From positions 3,844,001 through 3,908,000 of the forward strand of contig OZ242313.1 of the NCBI GenBank assembly GCA_965208065.1: a DNA stretch of 64,000 bases, given 5' to 3'. A model generated the notes under the pieces. That model did no database searches. It worked only from the letters and a program-made list of their open reading frames with translations, and had not been told where the DNA came from. The first letter of the stretch is position 1; the number at the start of each line of letters is the position of its first letter. The stretch is from Bin103 sp002238925 (GTDB lineage Bacteria; Spirochaetota; Spirochaetia; SZUA-6; Bin103). Positions 1-8,349 of the stretch are shown piece after piece. A program made the translations under genes and the position numbers.

Positions 1-31
1 ATCCCTCCGGCAGATCAGGTTCGGCTGAACG

Positions 32-50
32 GACGCCTTTCGTTGGCGTC
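32..50. repeat. Small inverted repeat upstream of the first binding-protein gene
   Basis: GACGCC (32-37) and GGCGTC (45-50) form a six-base-pair stem around a seven-base loop, some 57 bases before the start codon of the downstream gene. There is no T-run after it, so it is not a clear terminator. It may be a leader or intergenic hairpin between this gene and one outside the window. Confidence 0.35.
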
Positions 51-106
51 TCCAAGGGATATGAATCCATCAGTGTGCCCTGAAGCGCGCACAAGAGGAG
101 TTCTCA

Positions 107-1624
107 ATGAGACTATCGTTTCTGGCGGCGGGACTGGCCCTGCTGCTTGTTTCCGGCACGGTATGGGCTGCCGGCGAGGAGGAAGGCGCCGCGGCTTCCG
201 ACCGGGTGACCATCACCTACATGCGACCGGAGCATCCGTCGTCGCCGATCGACCCGCAGGCGCCGGTGTACGAGGCGATTCGCGAAGCGCTCAACATCGA
301 CCTGCAGATCGAGGCGATTCCCAGCGGCGATTTCAATGCCAAGGTGCAACTGCTGCTTGGTACCGCCCAGCTGCCCGACATCGCGCGGCTGCGGCAACAG
401 CAGGTGAACGACTTCGCCGACTCCGGCGTGTTCCTGCCGCTCAACGACCCGGTAAAGAACCAGGCGCCGGACCTGTGGGCGTACATCGACGCCATTCCCG
501 ACGCCAAGAAGACGTTCGTCGACGGCACCATGTACTACGTGCCGCAGATGGACTCCTTTCAGAAGCTGCTCGCCCCCATCCCGATGATCCGGCGCGACCT
601 GCTGGACGACCTCGGGCTGGAGATGCCGGATAGCTTCGACGAGTTGTACGAGACGCTGGCCGCTTTCAAGCGAGAGTTTCCGGACAGCCAGCCGTGGACC
701 GTGCGCGGCGGCACCCGCAACCTGCTCAACCGCGCCGCGTTCCCGATGGGCATGGGCTGGAGCATCCACTGGGTGCCCAGCGAGCAGCGCTGGGTGTACG
801 GCACCGTCAAGCCGGAGTTCAAGGCCATCCTGGAGTACTTCCGCAACGCGTACGCCGACGGCGTGCTGGATCCCGACTTCGCCATCAACTCTTCCAGCCA
901 GTGGCATGAGAAGCTGGGCTCCGGCAAGTCGCTGTTCTACTACGACAACATGACGTTCGGGCTGAACTACACGCTCAGCCTGCGCCAGGTGAAGCCCGAT
1001 GCGCTGTTCTGGCCGGTTCCGGTGATGGAGAACTCGCTCGGCACGCGGCAGAACTTCTCCTATCCGCGGCACTGGCTGTCCGGCGGTTTCGCGGTGGCCT
1101 CCGACAGCAAGCACCACGACCGCATCATGGAGCTGTTCAACTGGATGGCCCACGGCGACGGCTTGCTCATTACCAACTGGGGCATCGAGGGCGAACACTG
1201 GCACCGCGTCAACGGTGAGATCGAGGCGTTGCCGGAGGTGCTGGACACCTACCGCGGCGCCTCCGACCCGCAGCGCGCGATGCGATCTTCGATCGGCACC
1301 GGCCTCCTGCAGTTCAGCCTGATCGTCGACCAGAAGCCGATCTACTATTACGATCCGCCGGAGGTGTCGGACTGGTACGCGCAGGTCCAGGCCGATCCCA
1401 ACATGCACCTGCCAGTGCTGCCGCCGCCGTTCAACGAGGAGGAGCGCGAGCGCCTGAAGCGGCTGATCACCGACGTCGACAACATCCTCAACCCGGCGCT
1501 CGACGGCTTCATTGTCGGCACCGTGTCGCTGGACGAATTCGACAACGTGATGAAGCAGGCTATCGAAGCTGGCGCCGAGGAGATCGAAGAGATCTACAAC
1601 GCCGCCGAGGCGCGCCTGCGCTAA
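107..1624 (+). CDS. ABC transporter extracellular substrate-binding protein, sugar type
   Basis: A 505-residue exported protein. The first 21 or so residues are a hydrophobic signal peptide ending in VWA, followed by an acidic stretch (AGEEEGAAAS) typical of spirochaete binding proteins. The rest has the layout of the large cluster of carbohydrate-binding proteins related to LplA: an early strand ending ITYMRPEHP, then a GTAQLPDI segment. The start is set by a GAGGAG Shine-Dalgarno six bases upstream of ATG. Its permeases are not downstream and may lie before the window. A damaged second copy follows at 1725. Substrate unknown, probably a saccharide. Confidence 0.85.
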   Translation: MRLSFLAAGLALLLVSGTVWAAGEEEGAAASDRVTITYMRPEHPSSPIDPQAPVYEAIREALNIDLQIEAIPSGDFNAKVQLLLGTAQLPDIARLRQQQVNDFADSGVFLPLNDPVKNQAPDLWAYIDAIPDAKKTFVDGTMYYVPQMDSFQKLLAPIPMIRRDLLDDLGLEMPDSFDELYETLAAFKREFPDSQPWTVRGGTRNLLNRAAFPMGMGWSIHWVPSEQRWVYGTVKPEFKAILEYFRNAYADGVLDPDFAINSSSQWHEKLGSGKSLFYYDNMTFGLNYTLSLRQVKPDALFWPVPVMENSLGTRQNFSYPRHWLSGGFAVASDSKHHDRIMELFNWMAHGDGLLITNWGIEGEHWHRVNGEIEALPEVLDTYRGASDPQRAMRSSIGTGLLQFSLIVDQKPIYYYDPPEVSDWYAQVQADPNMHLPVLPPPFNEEERERLKRLITDVDNILNPALDGFIVGTVSLDEFDNVMKQAIEAGAEEIEEIYNAAEARLR

Positions 1625-1724
1625 GGCAACCTGAGCGACACGGCACGCACCGCGCTCGCGGGCCGGTGCGTGCCGTGGACGCACGGAAGCGACAGGCGCG
1701 CAAGAGGTCGCGCAAGCAGGTTCC

Positions 1725-2080
1725 ATGAGACATGCGTTTCTGGCGGCGGGTTTGGCCCTGCTGTTCGTTTCCGGTACCGCGTGGAGTGCCGGCGAAACCG
1801 AGGAGGGCGCGGCGGCCGATGATCGGGCGACCATCACCTTCATGCGGTCCGAGCACCCGTCATCGCCGATCAATCCGGAGGCACCGGTATAACATACGAT
1901 TCGCGAGCACAACAACATCGACCTGAAGTTTCGCGGCGTGTTGGAGTATTTCCGCCGCGCCTACGAGGAAGGCGTGCTGGACCCCGACTTCGCCATCAAC
2001 TCATCGAGCCAATGGCATGAAAAGCTGGGCTCCGGCAAGTCGCTGTTCTACTACGACAACATGACCTTCGCCCTGAAGAT
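1725..2080 (+). pseudogene. Decayed copy of the upstream ABC substrate-binding protein gene
   Basis: The ATG at 1725 opens a frame almost identical to the gene at 107: a signal peptide (MRHAFLAAGLALLFVSGT) and an ITFMRSEHPSSPI segment. A Tyr codon has become TAA at 1890-1892. The same frame then resumes (IREHNNIDLK) and jumps in frame over about 175 residues to a segment matching residues 237-286 of the upstream protein (LEYFRRAYEEGVLDPDF to YYDNMTF). Homology stops near 2080, just before the convergent permease gene ends at 2137, so the C-terminal half is gone. Three defects, one nonsense codon, one internal deletion and one truncation, make it non-functional. Confidence 0.88.
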
Positions 2081-2136
2081 CTCAGTGTCCAGTTCCATGC
2101 GAGTCGTTCCGAGCGCGGTGGGCCCGCTGAATCGCC

Positions 2137-2973
2137 CTATTCCTTGAGCGATCCGGCCGTGATACCGCTGATGATCTTCCGGTGAAAGATGAAATAGAAT
2201 AGCAGCGGCGGGATGGTAGCCATGAACATCGCCGCCAGCATGGGTCCCCAGTCAGCGTTGTACGGACCGCGAAAACTCATCAATCCGACCGGTAGTGTCT
2301 TGGCGTGGTTGTTCTTCATGATCACCAGGGAGAACAAGAACTCATTCCAGATTCCCAGGAAATTGATGATGAGAACGGTCGCTATCCCACCCAAAGAAAC
2401 CGGCATGACGATCCGCCCAAATACCTGGAGATGGTTGCCGCCGTCGATCTTTGCAGCCTCCATGATCTCATCGGGAAACTGGCGGAAGTAGGTTTGCAGG
2501 AGAAGAATGGAGAAGGGTAGAAAAAAAGCCACGTAAGGCAGGATAAGGCCCCAGTGGTTGCTCAGTAGCTTGAGCTGCGCAACGAAGTAGTAGAGCGGGA
2601 TGATGAGCGCATGGACCGGGATGCCGAGCATCCCCACGAGTGCTATGAGAATGACGTTCTTTCCTGGACCATTGAGCTTTGCCATCGCGTACCCGGCGAG
2701 AAGCCCGACGATGGTGAGGACTGTAAGGGTGGTGAGCGTGACGATTGTGCTGTTGAGAAAGTAGACCGAAATCAGGATACCGCGCTGACTGAATAGCTGC
2801 AGGTCGTAGTTGCTCAGATAGAGAGAAGTCGGCGGTGCGAAGATACGCGACAATATGTCTGCCGTCGGTTTCAGGGTGGAGAGGGCGAGCCACACCACCG
2901 GGTACAGTTGTAGAATGGCCCAAAGGATCAGCAGGGCGTGTATGATGGTGTGACCGATGCCGGGTTTTCTCAA
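2137..2973 (-). CDS. Carbohydrate ABC transporter permease, MalG type
   Basis: Inner-membrane permease of about 278 residues with six predicted membrane segments. The EAA loop, DEIMEAAKIDGGNHLQVFGR, is the contact site for the ATPase. It ends with IISGITAGSLKE, a typical MalG-family C-terminus. The frame stays open far upstream, but that part lies antisense-like inside the preceding permease. The most plausible start is TTG at 2973, whose last two bases overlap the TGA of that gene, giving translational coupling. It belongs with the MalF-type permease and binding protein upstream. No ATPase gene is present, so a shared MsmX/UgpC-like ATPase elsewhere is likely. GC content is lower than in the surroundings. 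Confidence 0.86.
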   Translation of the reverse strand: MRKPGIGHTIIHALLILWAILQLYPVVWLALSTLKPTADILSRIFAPPTSLYLSNYDLQLFSQRGILISVYFLNSTIVTLTTLTVLTIVGLLAGYAMAKLNGPGKNVILIALVGMLGIPVHALIIPLYYFVAQLKLLSNHWGLILPYVAFFLPFSILLLQTYFRQFPDEIMEAAKIDGGNHLQVFGRIVMPVSLGGIATVLIINFLGIWNEFLFSLVIMKNNHAKTLPVGLMSFRGPYNADWGPMLAAMFMATIPPLLFYFIFHRKIISGITAGSLKE

Positions 2974-3878
2974 TTCCGTGCTGCTCGGTTGACTGTTCCG
3001 GCGTAACCGGACACGCGTATGTAGATCAGCGAAAACACGAATGCGACGAAGAACATGATGCTGGCGATGACTGAGCCATATCCGAAGCGAACCAGACGGA
3101 ACGCGTCCTTGTACAAGTGGGTGCCGAGCACCTCGGTGGCTCCTGCGGGTCCGCCCTGGGTCATCACCCACACCTGGTCGAACACCTTGAAGCTGAAGAT
3201 GAGCTGGAGCATGATGATGACGGAGAACACGTGCCGGAGCAGTGGAATGGTGATCGAGAAAACCGTGCGCAGTCTGGTAGCGCCGTCGATCGTAGCAGAT
3301 TCGTAAAGCTGGGGGTTGATGCTCTGCATTCCCGCCAGCAGGAAGATCATCGTGAAACCGGAGTATTGCCACACTGCGGTAGCGATGATAGCGGGCATCG
3401 CGGTGGCGACGTCACCGAGCCACACTCGTTGCAGGTGCTCCATGCCGATGGCGGCCAGCAACGCGTTGAGCAATCCGAATGGGTCCAGGACCTTTACCCA
3501 TAGCAGGCCGGTTATGACAACGGAAATCGAGACCGTAAGAAAGAACAGAAATCGGTAGACCGCCCAGAACCGTATCTTGAAGTCTATCAGGAGAGCGAGT
3601 ACGAAGCCGATACCCACGGTCCCCACGGTGCCAAAAAAAGAGAACAGCAAGGAGTTCTTCAAAGCGGTCCAGAAGAATTCGTCTTTGGTGAACATTGTTA
3701 CGAAGTTCTTGAAACCGATAAAGGTGAGCTTGCCGTAGCCCTTCCAGCGAAAGAAAGGCAGCACGAGAGACTGAATCATCGGGTACAGGATGAACACGCT
3801 GATGAACACAACCGCGGGCAACATGAAGACGTAGAACATCACGTACTCGCCATAGTCCCGTTTCACGGTGCGTTCCAT
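2970..3878 (-). CDS. Carbohydrate ABC transporter permease, MalF type
   Basis: A 302-residue inner-membrane permease of the binding-protein-dependent sugar family. Membrane segments start at FYVFMLPAVVFISVFILYP. The EAA loop is LYESATIDGATRLRTVFSITIP, and TQGGPAGATEVLG is the usual conserved loop before the last helices. I chose ATG at 3878 (MERTVKRDYGEY); a TTG four codons earlier is possible. The stop overlaps the start of the MalG-type partner. A hairpin with a T-run lies between this gene and the binding protein upstream, so read-through from the binding-protein gene probably supplies its transcript. Confidence 0.87.
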   Translation of the reverse strand: MERTVKRDYGEYVMFYVFMLPAVVFISVFILYPMIQSLVLPFFRWKGYGKLTFIGFKNFVTMFTKDEFFWTALKNSLLFSFFGTVGTVGIGFVLALLIDFKIRFWAVYRFLFFLTVSISVVITGLLWVKVLDPFGLLNALLAAIGMEHLQRVWLGDVATAMPAIIATAVWQYSGFTMIFLLAGMQSINPQLYESATIDGATRLRTVFSITIPLLRHVFSVIIMLQLIFSFKVFDQVWVMTQGGPAGATEVLGTHLYKDAFRLVRFGYGSVIASIMFFVAFVFSLIYIRVSGYAGTVNRAARN

Positions 3879-3899
3879 GGTGGACTTCAACTCAAACCG

Positions 3900-3923
3900 A
3901 AAAATGCCGCGGCACTTGCCGCG
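3900..3923 (-). terminator. Intrinsic-terminator-like hairpin between binding-protein and permease genes
   Basis: Read on the minus strand, CGCGGC-AAGT-GCCGCG forms a six-base-pair GC stem, followed by GCA and five T residues. It lies downstream of the binding-protein stop at 4069 and before the permease start at 3878. This fits partial termination, so that more binding protein than permease is made. A similar arrangement occurs at 12244-12274. Confidence 0.5.
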
Positions 3924-4068
3924 ACGCCCTCACCGAGAAGCGGTTGCCGATACTCCGCGGTTGCCACTCCGCGCGCTGAGGGTCGCTGCATCTGAGGGCA
4001 CTGAATCCCCAACTGCCGCCAGCCATGCCAGCTTTCCGGTGACGACGGCTGACGGCGCGGGGGCTAAC

Positions 4069-5373
4069 TCACTCCAGAGAGTCGACCGCCGTCTGATACA
4101 TCCGCTCGGCCGCCTGAGCCGGCGAGATGTTTCCTTCAAACACACTGGCGATCGTGTCATAATAACCCTGCCGGTGTGGTGGGCTCTGCAAGGCGTCGAT
4201 GATGCCGACATCGCCATGGGCCCTCACGTCCGCTATGATCCGGCGCACGATTGGATGCACGATTTCGGAAAAGTCGGCAGCGCTGACCTCCGTATTGTCC
4301 GGGATCGCACCCATCTCGTAGACGACGCGGGCGTACTCCTTGCCGAACGACGAATTCAAGAAGTCGATGATCACGGGCAGCTTCGTTTCGTCGATGTAAC
4401 TCGGAATGATCAGCCCGTTGTAGCCTGCTGGTATCGATACGTTACCGTTGATTGGCGGCAGGTTGAAGTAATCGTACTCAAGATCTGGTGCCTCGTTCAC
4501 AAAGATTCCCGGGGTCCAGCTTCCCGAATTGTAGATAGCCGAAGTGCCATCCACGAATAGCGTTCGGGCGGCCCCATCATCCATTGCGTTGGCGCCCTTG
4601 ACGAACACTTCCGCATCTATCAATTGCTTGATGTAGCCCCATGCCTCGACCGCTGCGGGATGGCGAAAGACCTCCGCAGTCGCCTGGCTTCGATTCGGGT
4701 CGCGCTCCCAGTTCAAGAACTGTTCAAACTGAGCGGTGGGCATCACGCGGGCCAGAATGTCGTTGAATATTCCGCCTATGGGCCAGCGTGTCAGTACCCC
4801 CGCGGACCAGGCCTCGTAGCCGCCCGATTTGAGCTTTGCAGCCAGCGTGAACAGCTCGTCCATCGACTCCGGTGGTACCACTCCCACGTTCTCGAAGGTG
4901 TCCGTACGGTAGAAGTAATGGGGTACGGTAACCCAATCGGTGGTGAAATAGAAGTTGCCGAGTGCGTCTGTCTCGTAGATCCTGGCACCGACATTCTTCT
5001 TGTCGTACCAACCATTTTCTTTGGTGATCTCGGTGAGATCGAGGAGCAGACCGTCACGTGCCCAAGTGTCGATGGCAGCACCGCCCCAGTAGAAGGTGAG
5101 GTCGAGATCTTCTGCACCGCTCGCCAGCGCGGAGGTCATGACATCCTGTATTGCCTGTGACTCATGAGAGGTGATATTGATCATTACGTCCGGGTGTTCC
5201 GCTTCGTACAGGGCCTTCCACTTCTGGTACATCTCGGTTTGCACCCCGGCCAGGCACCAGACGCTCAGCGTGGTCGGGCCGGATGCGTCCTCGGCTCCTG
5301 CAGCAGGCAGGAACGTAGCGGCGAAACAGAGTGTCAGCGACAGCAGCGCCGACCGGACTCGCTTACCATTCAT
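4069..5373 (-). CDS. ABC transporter substrate-binding protein, family 1 (sugar)
   Basis: A 434-residue exported protein. A signal peptide (LLSLTLCFAATFLPAAGA) is followed by TTLSVWCLAGVQTEMYQKW, the usual first strand of MalE/UgpB-type binding proteins. Further family features are a YKTD-like ALYEAEHPDVMINI segment and FFVDGTSAIYNSGSW near residue 270, matching the common 'F..G.aAM...G.W' motif. An AGGAGAA-like Shine-Dalgarno precedes ATG. It is first in a minus-strand operon with the MalF- and MalG-type permeases. Base composition is lower in GC than that of the flanking genes, which hints at acquisition. Substrate unknown. Confidence 0.88.
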   Translation of the reverse strand: MNGKRVRSALLSLTLCFAATFLPAAGAEDASGPTTLSVWCLAGVQTEMYQKWKALYEAEHPDVMINITSHESQAIQDVMTSALASGAEDLDLTFYWGGAAIDTWARDGLLLDLTEITKENGWYDKKNVGARIYETDALGNFYFTTDWVTVPHYFYRTDTFENVGVVPPESMDELFTLAAKLKSGGYEAWSAGVLTRWPIGGIFNDILARVMPTAQFEQFLNWERDPNRSQATAEVFRHPAAVEAWGYIKQLIDAEVFVKGANAMDDGAARTLFVDGTSAIYNSGSWTPGIFVNEAPDLEYDYFNLPPINGNVSIPAGYNGLIIPSYIDETKLPVIIDFLNSSFGKEYARVVYEMGAIPDNTEVSAADFSEIVHPIVRRIIADVRAHGDVGIIDALQSPPHRQGYYDTIASVFEGNISPAQAAERMYQTAVDSLE

Positions 5374-5612
5374 GTAGTTCTCCTCCGGGGAAATCAGGCC
5401 ACTCTAGCACGGCGCTTGCGGGCCGTCAAGCTCAGCCTGCGGGCGGGAGCGAGCGGGCGGGGCGTGCCGAACGTGCCGGCCCGAGTCCCCGCCAGGGCCA
5501 GGGCCGGGAACCACAGGCCAGGCTCGAAGACCGGATCCTTTGCATAGGGCAGTTCCTGCAGTATCATGGTGCTCATGGTTGCACCCGCGGACGATACCGT
5601 GGAGCCAGGCCG

Positions 5613-6074
5613 GTGAGTGTCGCAGACGGCACGGCCGCACCTGCCGTGAATCGCGATCCGGAGCGGTTCGCGGTCGAAGGCTACTGCCTCTTTCCACGCA
5701 CATTCGACGATTCCGGCGTGGCCGCCAACCGGGCTCTGCTCGACGAGGCAATCGAGTCGGGAATGCTCCAGCGACCCAACTATCTCCTGGAGCCGCACAC
5801 CCTCGACCAGCGCTGGCTGGACATCTACCGGCATCCGGGCGTGCTCGGCGCCGTTGCGGCGGCACTCGGGCCGAACCTGATTCTCATTCACGACTCGTTC
5901 CTGCTGCACGGCAGCGGCACCAACCGCACCGAACGGCGCCGAGCCGGCTATACCATTCGCTACTGCAGCACCGACACCACGTGGCTCGATGTGGACCAGC
6001 ATCCGATACCGGTCTACCTGGTGCGCGGCGAAGCGGGCGCTCGCGGTGAGCGCTACGTTGATGTGCGCCGCTGA
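5613..6074 (+). pseudogene. Internally deleted phytanoyl-CoA dioxygenase family gene
   Basis: GTG at 5613, eight bases after GGAG, opens a 153-residue frame. Residues 14-97 (RDPERFAVEGYCLFPRTFDD to PNLILIHDSFL) look like the N-terminal part of a PhyH-family Fe(II)/2-oxoglutarate oxygenase. The frame then passes directly into LHGSGTNRTERRRAGYTIRY, the family's C-terminal segment with the second iron-binding His and the 2-oxoglutarate Arg. The central part with the HxD iron ligands and the PGSH segment, roughly 80-110 residues, is missing. It is open but cannot make a normal active site. The desaturase start overlaps its last 14 bases. Confidence 0.75.
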
Positions 6075-7215
6075 CAAACCGCTGGCGGCCGTCCGCGACG
6101 AGTTGCGCGTCGAGTGGTACCGCAGCCCGATCCCGCCGGCGAAGCTGCGCGAGTTGATGCAACGGAGCGACCTGCAGGGATGGTTGCAGAGTGCTGGACA
6201 TCTCGCTCTGGTGGTCGGCACGGGCATACTGACGTACGCCTTCTGGCGGCAGGAGTCGTGGCTGGCGTTCGCCGTCGCGCTGTTCGTCTATGGCACGTTC
6301 AGCAGCTTCCTGCCCGGCGCGGCGGTACATGAGCTGGGCCACGGCACCGTGTTCCGCACCAAGTGGCTCAACAAGCTGTTCCTGTACCTCTTCAGCCTGC
6401 CAAGCTGGTGGAACCCGTTCGACTACGCGTCGAGCCACACCTACCACCATCGGTACACCCTGCATCCGGAGGGCGACCGTGAGGTAATCCTGCCCCTCAA
6501 GCCGACGCCTCCCTTCCGGGTTGCGCTGACGCTGTTCACCATCAGCCTGTTCAGCCGCCCGGTGAGTATTTTTGGTAGAGGGGGGCTGTTTACCGCGGTG
6601 GTCGATACGGTGCGCACGGCGCTCGGCATCAACGTCCCGCCGAATACTCCCGCGCGAAAGTGGCTCATCGCCCTGCGCGCGGACCAGCCCGAGGAAATGC
6701 GGAATGTAACAAGGTGGGCCCGGCTGGTGTTGCTGTTCCATGCGCTGGTGCTTGCGGTGACTGTCGTGACCGGCCTGTGGGTGCTGCCGATTCTGCTCTC
6801 GGTAGCCACCTTCATCGGCCCGTGGTGGATCTACGCGGTCGGCATCACGCAGCACACCGGTCTCCGCGACGACGTGGCTGACTTCCGCAAGTGCACGCGC
6901 TCGGTGAAGCTCGACCCGCTGTCGGAGTTCCTCTACTGGCGCATGAACTGGCACATCGAGCATCACATGTATGCCGGGATTCCCTGTTACAACCTCAAGC
7001 GCCTGTCGCGCGAGCTCGCGGCCGACCTGCCGGCGCCGCGCACGTTCCTCGGTGCCTGGCGGGAAATGCGCCAGATCTGGAAGCGCCAGCAGACCGATTC
7101 CGCCTACCAGTTCGACGTTCCCCTGCCGCCGCCGGCCGCAACCGCGCGCGGCCATGGGGCGGACAAAATCGTACAGTCGGTCGGCGATCTGGCCCCCAGG
7201 GGTCTGGCGCGCTGA
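6061..7215 (+). CDS. Fatty acid desaturase family protein
   Basis: A 384-residue integral membrane di-iron enzyme. All three histidine boxes are present: HELGHG near residue 93, HTYHH near residue 125 and HIEHH near residue 301. Between them are hydrophobic helices (ALVVGTGILTYAFW, VLLFHALVLAVTVVTGLWVL, VATFIGPWWIYAVGIT). The ITQHTGLRDD stretch after the last helix pair is common in the FA_desaturase domain family. The start at ATG 6061 gives a conserved-looking N-terminus (VEWYRSPIPPAKLRELMQ). It may desaturate a fatty acyl chain or act on another lipid or aldehyde. Overlap with the truncated dioxygenase gene upstream suggests the two were once one transcription unit. Confidence 0.85.
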   Translation: MCAADKPLAAVRDELRVEWYRSPIPPAKLRELMQRSDLQGWLQSAGHLALVVGTGILTYAFWRQESWLAFAVALFVYGTFSSFLPGAAVHELGHGTVFRTKWLNKLFLYLFSLPSWWNPFDYASSHTYHHRYTLHPEGDREVILPLKPTPPFRVALTLFTISLFSRPVSIFGRGGLFTAVVDTVRTALGINVPPNTPARKWLIALRADQPEEMRNVTRWARLVLLFHALVLAVTVVTGLWVLPILLSVATFIGPWWIYAVGITQHTGLRDDVADFRKCTRSVKLDPLSEFLYWRMNWHIEHHMYAGIPCYNLKRLSRELAADLPAPRTFLGAWREMRQIWKRQQTDSAYQFDVPLPPPAATARGHGADKIVQSVGDLAPRGLAR

Positions 7216-7424
7216 GCGCGATCAACTGTCTATCAACCAAGCGAGCATCGCGGTGGGTATGGCCGCGACCTCGGGATCGTCGAGGTTCAACTCGGTGCGC
7301 GTGGCCAGAATCCCGCGCCAGCGTAGCTGTCGGGCCGCTCCCGTTCAGGCTTCGCCGGCCTCGCGGCCGAGACGACGGACATCGCCCCCTACCGCGAAGC
7401 GGTTTAGTTCAACGCCAGTTATCC

Positions 7425-8188
7425 GTGCCTGTTTCCATCGCCGAGTCGGAAGCTCATAAGGGGCGGCTGTTCGAACGCCTGATGAAGACCTACTTCATCA
7501 AGGACCCCATCTACAGAGAACGGTTCTCCGCAGTCTGGCTCTGGGCCGAGTGGGCTGCTGAACGTCCCGATTTCGATGGCACCGACACGGGAATCGACCT
7601 GGTTGCAGAGGAGCGCGACGGCAGCGGGTACTGCGCCATTCAGTGCAAGTGCTACGCCCCCCGGCACGCGAATCTCGAAGCCTCATCTCGATTCGTTCAT
7701 CGCCGCCTCGGCACGCGAACCGTTCACGGCCCGTATCGTCGTCGACACTGGCGACGAGTGGGGCACGACCGCCCGCAAGGCCATCGCGCATCTCAAGCCC
7801 TCTTGCTTCGTGCTTCGCTTCGGCGATCTGGCCAGCCGCCCGTTCGACTGGCCAGACCTCGGACGTGACGAACCTGAGAACCCGTCCTATCAGCACGAGC
7901 CTTACAGCTTGCGGCCGCATCAGCAGGCCGCATTCGACGATGTGACCAGAGGATTCCAGACGGATGACCGCGGTAAGCTGGTGATGGCATGCGGCACGGG
8001 CAAGACCTTTGTCGCACTCCGAAGCGGTCGCAGGCATCGGCGGCCGGGCGCTGTACCTCGTCCCGTCGATCGCGCTGTTCGCACAGTCGATGCGGGAGTG
8101 GGCGACCCAGCAGACGGTACGACACCGCTACATCGGGATCTGTTCCGACACAAGCGCCGGGAAAAACGACGAGGATCTCGTGACGTAG
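7425..8188 (+). pseudogene. Remnant of a type ISP-like restriction enzyme / COG4889-type helicase
   Basis: Homology-like text runs through all three frames. Frame one (from GTG 7425) reads KGRLFERLMKTYFIKDPIY and GTDTGIDLVAEERDGSGYCA IQCK, an Mrr-like PD-(D/E)XK nuclease with D, D and QCK. Near a C6 run at about 7660 it shifts to KPHLDSFIAASAREPFTARI, then LRPHQQAAFDDVTRGFQ and the Walker A MACGTGKT. Near 8025 it shifts again to GGRALYLVPSIALFAQSMRE and ICSDTSAGK, ending at TAG 8186-8188. Full-length relatives have over 1000 residues, so the rest of the motor, the methylase and the recognition domains are missing. The family call rests on memory of LlaGI/LlaBIII-type proteins. Confidence 0.72.
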
Positions 8189-8349
8189 TAATCGGTGACC
8201 GCGATCGCCTGAAGCGTAGGTGACGTGGCTTCGATGGCATCAAGGTACAACTCCCAGCCATTTTTCTTGGGTCCCATTCGGCGGCGGCGAGTGGCCGTCC
8301 CCAGCCGTCCGCATGAGAGGCGGGGTCGATTTCGTGGTAGGCTGGCGCG

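Noticed and set aside
31..53. Terminator or riboswitch before the first gene
   Set aside because: Only a six-base-pair stem without a T-run or conserved core is present, and the region is cut by the window edge.
113..1918. A 601-codon minus-strand frame opposite the first binding-protein gene
   Set aside because: It covers the intact gene and its decayed copy in antisense and has no protein-family features.
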